This document shows positions 5,109-11,481 of a DNA stretch of 11,481 bases, piece after piece. The notes beneath the pieces are model-generated. The model saw nothing but the letters and a program-made list of their open reading frames with translations, had not been told where the DNA came from and made no database searches. Position numbers and translations under genes: made by a program. How positions within the stretch are numbered: position 1 is the stretch's first letter; each line of letters begins with the position of its first letter. The stretch covers positions 1 to 11,481 of the forward strand of contig CAZBKY010000024.1 of NCBI GenBank assembly GCA_964492595.1, given 5' to 3'. Source of the DNA: CAYNFP01 sp964492595 (GTDB taxonomy: Bacteria > Bacillota_I > Bacilli_A > RF39 > UBA660).

Positions 5109-6149
5109 TTATACAAGTTTCCTGAAATATGGGATTTTTTTAATAATATAAACCAGTACAAATGAAAAAACAAAAAGTAAAATACTGAAAGCGGGTATAC
5201 CAATAAATGAGATTATATTAAGTACTTTAATATTTTCAGTTAATATGTTTAGAAATAAAACATGTGTTAAATAAACTCCAAATGAATAAGGAGAAACTAA
5301 ATTCAATATTTTAATTAACTTATCATTTAAAATTATGTTTTTATTACCTATTATTAAATAAAACACTGAAATAGATGAGAGCATCATAAATATACTCCTG
5401 TATGCAAACATTGATTCATAGTATTTTGATAATTTTATTGATAAAAAATAAGTTGATACGATTAAAACAAGGGTTGAAATAATATATAATGTTAAATATA
5501 TTTTATTATTTTTATTTTTTACTTTGTTTATATATTCATACATTATATGGCCTACAATAAAATATCCTAAATAATAAACATTTTGAATAAGGGGTATTGG
5601 ATAAATAATTGAGGCATTAATATTAAATGATTTCAATATAAGAGTAATTACAAACACCGCACCACATAGAATAAGCCAAAGCTCAGTATATAGTTTTTTA
5701 AGTTCTTCGGATAAATTTTTAAACATACTTTGTATAAACGGTAAAATAATATATATACCTATTATTGCATACATAAACCATAAATGTCTTTTAGTTGGTA
5801 CGAAAAAAGCTTCTATTAGATTTTTTATATTAAAAACCGATGTATTTAAATAAAACACGTTCCATAAATAATAAATAATATTCCAAAAAACTAATATACC
5901 AATATATGTAAATATCCTTTTTTTATATTTCCCTTTGTTGTAATCTTCTTTAATAAGCAAAGCTCCGCTTATCATAAAGAATATTGGTACAGCCACTCTT
6001 GCAACTGCATTCCAAAAAGCAGCTCCAAGATAAGAAACCTCTGAAATTTTAGCAAATGCTCTACAGTAATAATTAGACATATGAATAACTATAACTAAAA
6101 ACATTGATATAACCCTTAATAAATCTAAACTGTAATCTCTTTCTTTCAT
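5109..6149 (-). CDS. acyltransferase-3 family membrane protein (O-acyltransferase)
   Basis: The product has 346 residues and about ten membrane helices, typical of the acyltransferase-3 family (OafA/WecH type) that transfers acetyl or other acyl groups onto cell-surface sugars. The N-terminal signature is clear: DYSLDLLRVISMFLVIVIHM with R12 and the conserved H23 in the first helix, then AVPIFFMISGALL (about 53-65) and the KRHLWFMYAIIGIY segment. The target, probably a cell-wall or exopolysaccharide sugar, cannot be told. The gene starts three bases after the CmpB-like stop, with an AAAGGATG ribosome binding site inside that gene's end. It is the last gene of the pduL operon. Codon use looks like that of its neighbours. 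Confidence 0.9.
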   Translation of the reverse strand: MKERDYSLDLLRVISMFLVIVIHMSNYYCRAFAKISEVSYLGAAFWNAVARVAVPIFFMISGALLIKEDYNKGKYKKRIFTYIGILVFWNIIYYLWNVFYLNTSVFNIKNLIEAFFVPTKRHLWFMYAIIGIYIILPFIQSMFKNLSEELKKLYTELWLILCGAVFVITLILKSFNINASIIYPIPLIQNVYYLGYFIVGHIMYEYINKVKNKNNKIYLTLYIISTLVLIVSTYFLSIKLSKYYESMFAYRSIFMMLSSISVFYLIIGNKNIILNDKLIKILNLVSPYSFGVYLTHVLFLNILTENIKVLNIISFIGIPAFSILLFVFSFVLVYIIKKIPYFRKLV

Positions 6150-6152
6150 AAA

Positions 6153-6806
6153 TCATTCATCCTTTCTTTTAATAATGCTCCAATTTGGAAAAGTCTTAAA
6201 TATCCTTTTATAAAGCGATGTATGCTTTTTAATTTGAGCCATTATTTTCTGATTTAATTCCTCAGTGGAATCAGCTTTTGTATTCTTTTTTATTCCCCTT
6301 AACTTTACTATTAAGTTTACAGATATAATTATATCTATCGTTATTATCATTAATAAAATTATAAATAGTACTGTAGAAAAAGTATCATTCATAGATAGTA
6401 TTAGTTTTAATAAAACGGGATTTAAAAAGTATATTATAAAACAAGACCCAATTCCAAAGTACATGGTTGTCTCTAAACATATCCTTCCATTTACATTACA
6501 TTTCCTCTCAGAGTAATCCCACCATCTGTATTTAAATATTTTTTCTAATAAATAACTTGAAAAATATTCTATAGATGTTCCTATTAAAATGGATTTTAAG
6601 AAAATTGTAAAAAATGGATTATTGTCTACTTTTAAAAATATAGTCATTAAAACAGCCCCGAGTCCCCAGATAGGACAATATGGTCCAATTAAAAAACCAC
6701 GATTTATAATTTTTTTAAATTTGAAGACAGATCTTACAACCTCAATAACCCATCCTAAGAATGAATAAAAGATAAATAGAAAAAATAAATCTTTAATACT
6801 TAGCAT
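6153..6806 (-). CDS. CmpB-like membrane protein (putative ABC transporter type IV family)
   Basis: The product has 217 residues with about five membrane helices. It carries the PF06541/COG4905 pattern: FYSFLGWVIEVVRS near the N-terminus, INRGFLIGPYCPIWGLGAV (about 34-52), then the RWWDYSERKCNVNGRICLE block (about 94-112). The family is often named a putative ABC transporter permease, but its members lack normal ABC-2 architecture and their function is unproven. The ribosome binding site GAGG is about nine bases before the ATG. It starts five bases after the stop of the true ABC-2 permease, which fits cotranslation with the transporter. A short charged cytoplasmic tail ends the protein. Confidence 0.85.
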   Translation of the reverse strand: MLSIKDLFFLFIFYSFLGWVIEVVRSVFKFKKIINRGFLIGPYCPIWGLGAVLMTIFLKVDNNPFFTIFLKSILIGTSIEYFSSYLLEKIFKYRWWDYSERKCNVNGRICLETTMYFGIGSCFIIYFLNPVLLKLILSMNDTFSTVLFIILLMIITIDIIISVNLIVKLRGIKKNTKADSTEELNQKIMAQIKKHTSLYKRIFKTFPNWSIIKRKDE

Positions 6807-6811
6807 AATAA

Positions 6812-8131
6812 TCAGCCTCTTTTAACAGCTTTAAACATTTTAGACCATAATTTTTTTGAAGAATAATTTAAAATTCCAACCTTATATATTTTAATTCCAT
6901 ACTTTAATAAAATATATATAAGCATCACGAGAATAAGTATGGAAATTATTATATCTATCATTCCGATTTGTCCTTGTACCAGTAAAACCGGTGAAAGTAT
7001 TGAAGATATTATTGGAAAATATGAAAATATTTTTATAAATAGCGATGATTCATAAGCTGAGGCAATTATAGCTAAATAATATCCCAGCATAAGTATAATC
7101 ATAAGAGGTGTTTGAATCTGCTGATAATCTTCTATACTTGTAGTAATAGAAGCAAGAATTCCTGCCATTAGGGAACATGCTATAAAGCTTAGTACTATAA
7201 GTATAATTATAAAAGGAACAGATTTTAATATGTTATTTAACATCCCACTTTCTAAAAATGAAGTAATCATACTTTGTATATCAGTTCCAAAGCTTGAAAT
7301 AAAAGACTGATTCACTATGAAAGTTCTGCTTACTATTCCTAAAAATCCATAAACTAAAATTAATAGTCCTTGAGTGATTACAAATATATTGGTGCTTATG
7401 ATTTTAGATATGAAATGTGACATAGGAGATATACTGGATATAATGACTTCCATACTTTTTGATATCTTTTCTTCATTTATCTCACTTCCAACATACTGAA
7501 CTACTAATATAATCAGAAAGAAGAAAGGTACTATAAATATAGGGATCAAAACTCCTCCTAAAAGCTTCATCAATTCGGAATTACTGCTTGACTCTTCATT
7601 CATAATTATTCTTTCTACTTCAACTGCACTATAAATTTTATTTAATAACTCACTGGATATATTGCTGTTTTTTAAAGCTATCTGTGACTTCGTAGAGTTT
7701 AAAGCGCTAATAAGGTTTTGATATAGTATAGTGTCAATTAAATCATATGTAACTAGTTTTACTTCATAAATATTGTCTTTATCAGGCTCTATTATTATAA
7801 TTACATCTTTCTTCTTTTCTTCTTTTTTGATTTCACTTTTTAATTTTTCCACATCATCAGTATATTTTTTTATATTAATTTTACTGTCAGTTAATGAAAT
7901 GTTATTTGAAGTATTATAAATTTTTTCAAATGACTCATATACCCCAGCATTATCAACTACATATACATTTGTGGGTTTGTTAAACTCGCCTCCAAATAAT
8001 TTAACTATTGAATCTATATTTGATATTACTGGAAGAAGAATCAAAAGAATAATATTGACAACTAAAAACCATTTACTTTTAAATCTCTTTTTTAATGAAT
8101 ATTTTATTAAAAATTTCATTTTACTATTCAT
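6812..8131 (-). CDS. ABC-2 type transporter permease (NatB-like)
   Basis: The product has 439 residues. It has one N-terminal membrane helix (about 19-37), a large external domain (about 40-185) and a C-terminal block of five to six helices containing FFFLIILVVQYVGSEINEEKISKSMEVIISSISP, which is typical of NatB/YhaP-type ABC-2 exporters. The partner ATPase is the preceding gene. The ATG at 8131 is preferred to the GTG at 8140 because AGGTGA lies six bases before it. The ATG overlaps the ATPase stop codon by eight bases, so translation is coupled. Such pairs export sodium, antibiotics or peptides. The substrate here is unknown. Confidence 0.9.
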   Translation of the reverse strand: MNSKMKFLIKYSLKKRFKSKWFLVVNIILLILLPVISNIDSIVKLFGGEFNKPTNVYVVDNAGVYESFEKIYNTSNNISLTDSKINIKKYTDDVEKLKSEIKKEEKKKDVIIIIEPDKDNIYEVKLVTYDLIDTILYQNLISALNSTKSQIALKNSNISSELLNKIYSAVEVERIIMNEESSSNSELMKLLGGVLIPIFIVPFFFLIILVVQYVGSEINEEKISKSMEVIISSISPMSHFISKIISTNIFVITQGLLILVYGFLGIVSRTFIVNQSFISSFGTDIQSMITSFLESGMLNNILKSVPFIIILIVLSFIACSLMAGILASITTSIEDYQQIQTPLMIILMLGYYLAIIASAYESSLFIKIFSYFPIISSILSPVLLVQGQIGMIDIIISILILVMLIYILLKYGIKIYKVGILNYSSKKLWSKMFKAVKRG

Positions 8132-9020
8132 AAGATTCACCTACTTTCTCAATAAATATTTCATTTAGTGAAGGCTCTTCAACTTCGAATTTAGTTATAT
8201 CATCGTACTTTTCAATTTCTTTAAATACAGTTTTTATCACGTCATTATTTTCTATTTTTACAATATATTCATCTTTATCTCTTTCTACTGCTAAAACTCC
8301 TTTAACTTTCTTTAATGACTCTTTATTTATATCTCCTTTTATTCTAATATTTTTCTTTCTATATTCTTTTTTTATTTCGGATAGCTTACCACTTAATACA
8401 GTTTTTCCCTTAACAAGAACAATAAGAGAATCACAAAAGTATTCAATATGATCCATTCTATGAGATGAAAATATTATTATAGTGCCTTTATTCTTTAATT
8501 GCATTATCACTTTTTTAAACATTTCTATATTAATTGGATCTAACCCTGAAAATGGTTCATCTAGCATTAAAAGTTTGGGGTCATTGATAATCGCAGTTAT
8601 AAATTGAATCTTTTGCTGATTACCTTTAGAAAGTTCTTTTATTTTACGATTTTTATACTCTGTTATATTAAATTCATTCAGATAATAATCAAGTTTTTCT
8701 TTAACTTTCTCTTCGGACATTCCTTTAAGTATTCCAAAAAATACTACTTGTTCTTCAACAGTCATCTTCCCAAGTAAACTTCTATCTTCAGTTAAAAACC
8801 CTATTTTATCAGTAAGTGAATAATCAATATCTTTGTTATTAAGTTTAATTTCTCCATTATTTCTATCAAGAAGACCTATAATCATTCTAAATGTTGTTGT
8901 CTTACCAGCTCCATTTATGCCCAAAAGTCCGAAAATTTCTCCTTCTTTTATTTCAAAAGATAAATTATCAACAGCCAAATGTTCTCCATAATATTTTGTA
9001 ACATTTTTAACTTTTAGCAT
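8124..9020 (-). CDS. ABC transporter ATP-binding protein (NatA/CcmA-like)
   Basis: The product has 298 residues. All core ATPase motifs are intact: Walker A GINGAGKTT (34-42), the signature LSKGNQQ (130-136), Walker B LLMLDEP (150-156) with catalytic Glu155, and the H-switch SSH (185-187). The Q-loop position reads TEDR (77-80), a Glu variant that is common in this exporter subfamily. The C-terminal 85 residues form the extra domain (DUF4162-like) found in NatA/YhaQ ATPases. It energises the neighbouring ABC-2 permease. The AGGAGG ribosome binding site overlaps the pduL stop, eight bases before the ATG, so the gene is translationally coupled to pduL. Confidence 0.95.
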   Translation of the reverse strand: MLKVKNVTKYYGEHLAVDNLSFEIKEGEIFGLLGINGAGKTTTFRMIIGLLDRNNGEIKLNNKDIDYSLTDKIGFLTEDRSLLGKMTVEEQVVFFGILKGMSEEKVKEKLDYYLNEFNITEYKNRKIKELSKGNQQKIQFITAIINDPKLLMLDEPFSGLDPINIEMFKKVIMQLKNKGTIIIFSSHRMDHIEYFCDSLIVLVKGKTVLSGKLSEIKKEYRKKNIRIKGDINKESLKKVKGVLAVERDKDEYIVKIENNDVIKTVFKEIEKYDDITKFEVEEPSLNEIFIEKVGESYE

Positions 9021-9028
9021 ATTTCCTC

Positions 9029-9586
9029 CTACTTCACTATTTGCACTTCATCTAAGTTTTCTATACCATACACAAGTGCGTCATCTTTATCTATATGAAT
9101 CTCAAGCTCGTTTGTAGATTTAACTTTAATGTGAACATTATCTATTATAATATTATCTTTTTTTACTTCAATAATATCACCCTCAGATACACCAAAACTT
9201 TTTGCATCTTTTTCATTCATATGTATATGTCTATTTGCAATTATGCATATATTTTCCAGATATTTCTCACCTTTAGGTCCTATTAAAGTAAGATTTCCAC
9301 TATTTTCTAAATCTCCACTGTTTCTTATAGGGGCTGTTATTCCTAAAACGCTTTCATCACTTTTTAATATTTCAACTTGATTATAATCTCTTAAAGGGCC
9401 TATTACTCTTACATTTTCTATTTTTCCCAAAGGGCTCTTTATTTCCAATACAGACTCTGAAGCATATTCTCCTTTTTGCTTCAACTCTCTTTTTACCTTA
9501 AGTTCAAAGTCCTCTCCAAACAGTATATTTTTTACTTCTTCTGTTAAATGTATATGTCTATTACTTACTCCTACTGGTATTTTCAT
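9029..9586 (-). CDS. pduL: phosphate propanoyltransferase / phosphotransacylase, PduL type
   Basis: The product has 185 residues, full family length for the catalytic part. Two PduL domains each carry a zinc-ligand loop: SNRHIHL (8-14, H11 and H13) and ANRHIHM (117-123, H120 and H122). The APIRNSGD segment (85-92) of the active site is intact. The enzyme interconverts acyl-CoA and acyl phosphate (propanoyl- or acetyl-CoA with phosphate). It starts directly with the enzyme domain, without the N-terminal encapsulation peptide of microcompartment PduL, so it should be a free cytoplasmic enzyme that could replace Pta. No acetate kinase gene adjoins it. It heads the operon with the ABC transporter genes. 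A TATAAT (9606-9601) lies 15 bases upstream but lacks a clear -35. Confidence 0.93.
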   Translation of the reverse strand: MKIPVGVSNRHIHLTEEVKNILFGEDFELKVKRELKQKGEYASESVLEIKSPLGKIENVRVIGPLRDYNQVEILKSDESVLGITAPIRNSGDLENSGNLTLIGPKGEKYLENICIIANRHIHMNEKDAKSFGVSEGDIIEVKKDNIIIDNVHIKVKSTNELEIHIDKDDALVYGIENLDEVQIVK

Positions 9587-9621
9587 ATGATTTCTCCTTA
9601 ATTATAGTATACAATATTTTT

Positions 9622-9649
9622 ACATAATTTTAAATATAGTTCATAATAT
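9622..9649 (+). promoter_or_regulatory. possible sigma-E-type sporulation promoter of gerQ
   Basis: CATAATAT (9642-9649) fits the sigma-E -10 form CATANNNT. Thirteen bases upstream, ACATAAT (9622-9628) partly fits the -35. In Bacillus gerQ is a mother-cell gene, so a sigma-E-type promoter is expected, but the AT-rich sequence makes chance matches easy. Confidence 0.35.
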
Positions 9650-9675
9650 TAAATAGAAAAAGGAGTGAAAAAACA

Positions 9676-10002
9676 ATGAATGGAAGTTATTATAAAAACC
9701 CGACTTTTCCCACTAACACATATAAAAGACCCACTGATACATTTATAAGTGGTAATGAACTGCCATTAGAACAAAGTTATGTAGAAAATATTTTAAGACT
9801 GAATAAGGGCAAAAAAGCTACTGCTTATGTATCTTTTTCAGACTCGGTAGACTGGAGAGATAAAAAATTCACAGGCATTATAGAGCAGGCCGGAAGAGAC
9901 CATCTTATAATAAGTGATCCTGATACAGGAAAATGGTATCTTATTTTAATGATTTACTTGGATTACGTAGAATTTGAGGAAAAAATAAATTATGGACTAT
10001 AA
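9676..10002 (+). CDS. gerQ: spore coat protein GerQ
   Basis: The product has 108 residues. The GerQ core is unmistakable: LPLEQSYVENILRLNKG (29-45), the AGRDHLIISDPDTGKWY stretch (72-88) and LMIYLDYVEFEEKINY (91-106). GerQ is an inner coat protein needed for normal localisation of the cortex-lytic enzyme CwlJ. In Bacillus subtilis it is 181 residues and is crosslinked by transglutaminase through N-terminal lysines. Here only about 28 residues precede the core, so the long N-terminal extension is missing. The ribosome binding site AGGAGTG lies nine bases before the ATG. The gene is divergent from the pduL operon and ends in a terminator. Confidence 0.93.
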   Translation: MNGSYYKNPTFPTNTYKRPTDTFISGNELPLEQSYVENILRLNKGKKATAYVSFSDSVDWRDKKFTGIIEQAGRDHLIISDPDTGKWYLILMIYLDYVEFEEKINYGL

Positions 10003-10025
10003 AAAGTCCATTTAGTCCATTTTTT
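9992..10025 (+). terminator. gerQ terminator with duplicated 3' arm
   Basis: ATGGACT (9992-9998) can pair with AGTCCAT at 10005-10011 (six-base loop) or with an identical AGTCCAT at 10014-10020 (15-base loop), and the latter is followed directly by T residues to 10025. Both are 7-bp stems and they exclude each other. The outer form has the U-tract needed for termination. The 5' arm overlaps the last gerQ codons. Confidence 0.7.
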
Positions 10026-10032
10026 AATTACT

Positions 10033-10158
10033 TTACTCTATCCAAAATCTGTTTTTATCTTGAGGTATTTTAGCAATTGTTTTTAGTTATATTATTTCTT
10101 TATTTTTACCTTCTATTTTATATAGTTTTGTATATTCCCATAAATCATCTCTTGTATC
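10033..10158 (-). pseudogene. decayed gene remnant, C-terminal fragment
   Basis: In one minus-strand frame this stretch reads DTRDDLWEYTKLYKIEGKNK, EII, a TAA stop (10089-10087), then LKTIAKIPQDKNRFWIE and a final TAA (10035-10033). A TGA (10161-10159) lies just upstream. The two pieces look like one continuous, normally composed, charged protein end rather than noise, with three Trp/Trp-Glu positions and balanced charge. There is no start codon with a ribosome binding site. The parent family is not recognised. It is probably the 3' end of a lost gene downstream of the 121-residue membrane protein. Confidence 0.45.
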
Positions 10159-10181
10159 TCACACTAATCAAAAATTTTAAA

Positions 10182-10547
10182 TTATTTAACTTTTTCTTCC
10201 TGATTTTTTAAAATTCTTCCTGCTATTTCATATATAGAATATATTAAGATAAACAATATTACAAAACCAATTAATAACTTTATTATATATTTTCCATTTA
10301 TGTTTACTATAATTGTAAATGTAAAAGAAATAATAAATGAATTTACTATGCTTATTACCCATTTTAATGTTTTATATTTAGTTTTTCTCATATCTAAATT
10401 AAATTTCTGAATTACGTAATTTATATCTATCTGGTTTTTTCCTTGAGTATACTCTTTTCTTTTTCTATTTATAAAAATAACATATATTAGAAAAATTAAA
10501 ATAAAAGATATTCCAAAATATATTAAACTGTTTATTATAAAATTCAT
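10182..10547 (-). CDS. small membrane protein of unknown function with three helices
   Basis: The product has 121 residues with three membrane helices: about 3-26, 62-81 and 87-110. A basic loop (NRKRKEYTQGKNQ) and a KFNLDMRKTKYKTLKWVIS segment lie between helices one and two. The INYVIQKFNLD...W...NSFIISF...LLIGFVILFILIYSIYEIAGR pattern resembles small conserved hypothetical membrane proteins of Clostridia, but I cannot give a function. AAGGAG stands about ten bases before the ATG. The gene is not close-packed with others: a remnant lies downstream and a pseudogene upstream. Confidence 0.75.
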   Translation of the reverse strand: MNFIINSLIYFGISFILIFLIYVIFINRKRKEYTQGKNQIDINYVIQKFNLDMRKTKYKTLKWVISIVNSFIISFTFTIIVNINGKYIIKLLIGFVILFILIYSIYEIAGRILKNQEEKVK

Positions 10548-10638
10548 TGTTCTTTCTCCTTAAGAATATTATGTTTATTTACAAAAATATTTTAACAAAT
10601 AAATATACACATTACAACAATCACAATTTTTATTAAAA

Positions 10639-11001
10639 TTATTTTAAAATACTGTCTTTTATAAAATCTTCATCAGTTGTTTGATTATTATCTTTTATAG
10701 ACATATTGTTTAATTCTTCTTTTATCTCTTTACTTTTAAGCAACAGAGAAACTATTGACGATTTTTTCGAAAAAGTCTTAATTAATATTCTATCAACTGG
10801 ATTACTTTTAAATTCAATTCTACCATTATTTCCAATTTTTTTTAAATATAATACTTCTTCAATTAATTCTTTAATTATATCCATAATTTTATTGATATCA
10901 GTTTTATTTAAATCAACATTATATAAGTTTGCGTAAAAGATTTGTTCAGGAGTTAATTTTTTTTAAAAGCTTCTTATAGCAATTTCTTTCTCTGTTTCCA
11001 T
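10639..11001 (-). pseudogene. small gene interrupted by one in-frame TAA
   Basis: An ATG at 11001 behind AAAGGA opens METEKEIAIRSF, followed by TAA (10965-10963). The same frame then runs open to 10639, beginning KKLTPEQIFYANLYNVDLNK and continuing through a helical, charged region to a Lys/Asp-rich tail. Restored, it would encode about 120 residues, soluble and mostly helical, with no recognised family. A promoter (-10 at 11029-11024) and a good ribosome binding site belong to the 11001 start. The internal ATG at 10884 has no ribosome binding site, so the 81-residue downstream frame is unlikely to be a gene by itself. A single substitution would restore the frame. The TAA lies next to an A8 run, so a sequencing error must be excluded. 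Confidence 0.6.
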
Positions 11002-11023
11002 AATTTTGTTTTCCTTTATTTTA

Positions 11024-11029
11024 ATTATA
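11024..11029 (-). promoter_or_regulatory. -10 box of the interrupted gene's promoter
   Basis: A perfect TATAAT (11029 to 11024) lies 22 bases before the ATG at 11001 and its AAAGGA ribosome binding site. The corresponding -35 position (TTTTTA, 17 bases further up) is poor. It supports 11001 as the original start of the interrupted gene. Confidence 0.4.
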
Positions 11030-11074
11030 CAAAAAAAATTATAAAATAAAAACATACACTTAGTACATTTTATT

Positions 11075-11481
11075 TTATTTTATCATAACTTTTCTTTCTA
11101 ATTTAATAAGTTCTCCTTTTGTACATAAAATATTCATACTTTCTATTTTGAACCCATACAATTCTGCTTTTTTTAATTCTTTTTCATACCCCATATTCCA
11201 AAGCCAGCTTTTATAATTTTCTATAGTAGAGGAAACACTTCTATATTCTAACTTTTCTCCATACTTGGGTATAAGTGAAATTATATTTATATCTAAATCT
11301 TCAAATATATTATCAACCTCATAAATATTAAAATTATAGAAACTTATTTTATAATAATCTTCATCGTTTAAATTTCTTTGATTATAAATAAGAGCGACTT
11401 CATCAATAGTATTTATATCTTTAATTCCATAAAAGAAAAAAGAACTTATAGAAAATAAAAAATAAAATACTATTTTTTTCA
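11075..11481 (-). CDS. unidentified exported or membrane-anchored protein; first base of start codon outside window
   Basis: The frame is open from the right edge to the TAA at 11077-11075. It begins with TG AAA AAA at the very edge, so the start ATG is almost complete and the product would have about 135 residues. The N-terminus (KKIVFYFLFSISSFFFYG) has the basic start and hydrophobic core of a signal peptide or anchor. The rest is Tyr/Asn/Glu-rich, including the DEDYYKISFYNFNIYEVDNI segment and the KSWLWNMGYEKELKKAELYG segment with a CTKGELIKLERK end. I do not recognise the family. YwmB was considered but not supported. If the edge codon is not the start, the gene extends further. Confidence 0.65.
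   Translation of the reverse strand, partial: KKIVFYFLFSISSFFFYGIKDINTIDEVALIYNQRNLNDEDYYKISFYNFNIYEVDNIFEDLDINIISLIPKYGEKLEYRSVSSTIENYKSWLWNMGYEKELKKAELYGFKIESMNILCTKGELIKLERKVMIK

Noticed and set aside
10548..10575. CATAATATT before the small membrane protein gene, the same 9-mer as before gerQ
   Set aside because: It is too close to the ribosome binding site to serve as a -10, so the shared 9-mer is probably chance.
10639..10884. 81-residue frame as an independent gene
   Set aside because: The ATG at 10884 has no ribosome binding site, and the frame continues upstream in register to a better start at 11001, so it is treated as part of a pseudogene.
10955..10966. Programmed frameshift or recoding at the A8 run beside the TAA
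   Set aside because: The upstream and downstream parts are already in the same frame, so a shift is not needed and would move translation out of the open frame.
11075..11481. Assignment of the edge gene to the YwmB family
   Set aside because: Only the signal-like N-terminus and general size suggested it. No YwmB sequence motif was recognised.

Overview
The window looks like chromosomal DNA of a low-GC, endospore-forming, probably anaerobic Firmicute (Clostridia or Tissierellia type). The DNA is very AT-rich (60-base samples of ordinary genes here are about 23-25% G+C), ribosome binding sites are strong and Firmicute-like, and several genes belong to families tied to endospore formation (YutH, YunB, GerQ). 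A single-cluster ferredoxin and a PduL-type phosphotransacylase fit anaerobic metabolism. The species cannot be named from this sequence alone.

Left part (1-4836, all minus strand). Read in the direction of transcription, from high to low coordinates, the order is: a tail-anchored charged membrane protein, yunB (sporulation), yutD, a three-gene cassette (DUF1292 protein, a 276-residue orphan and an 85-residue orphan), yutH (spore-coat kinase-like protein), an S1-domain protein (YabR/GSP13 type), and the 5' end of a tRNA gene cut by the window edge. The yunB-yutD-yutH order recalls the yut/yun region of Bacillus. The S1 gene followed by a tRNA recalls the Bacillus yabR-tRNA-spoIIE region. The three-gene cassette has its own promoter and a good terminator. 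Its two downstream genes sample at 40-48% G+C and have no family I recognise, so it is the best candidate for something undescribed here.

Middle part (4840-9610). A ferredoxin gene on the plus strand is divergent from the tail-anchored protein gene, with back-to-back promoters. It converges on a tightly packed five-gene minus-strand operon: pduL, ABC transporter ATPase, ABC-2 permease, CmpB-like membrane protein and acyltransferase-3 membrane protein. Gaps are 3 to 8 bases, and the ATPase and permease genes overlap.

Right part (9620-11481). gerQ (plus strand, spore coat) is divergent from the pduL operon and ends in an unusual terminator with a duplicated 3' arm. Beyond it lies an AT-rich stretch that looks partly decayed: a short gene remnant with in-frame stops, a small three-helix membrane protein, a pseudogene interrupted by one TAA codon, and an unidentified protein with an N-terminal signal-like segment whose start codon sits on the window edge. 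I found no CRISPR array, insertion sequence, transposase or rRNA.
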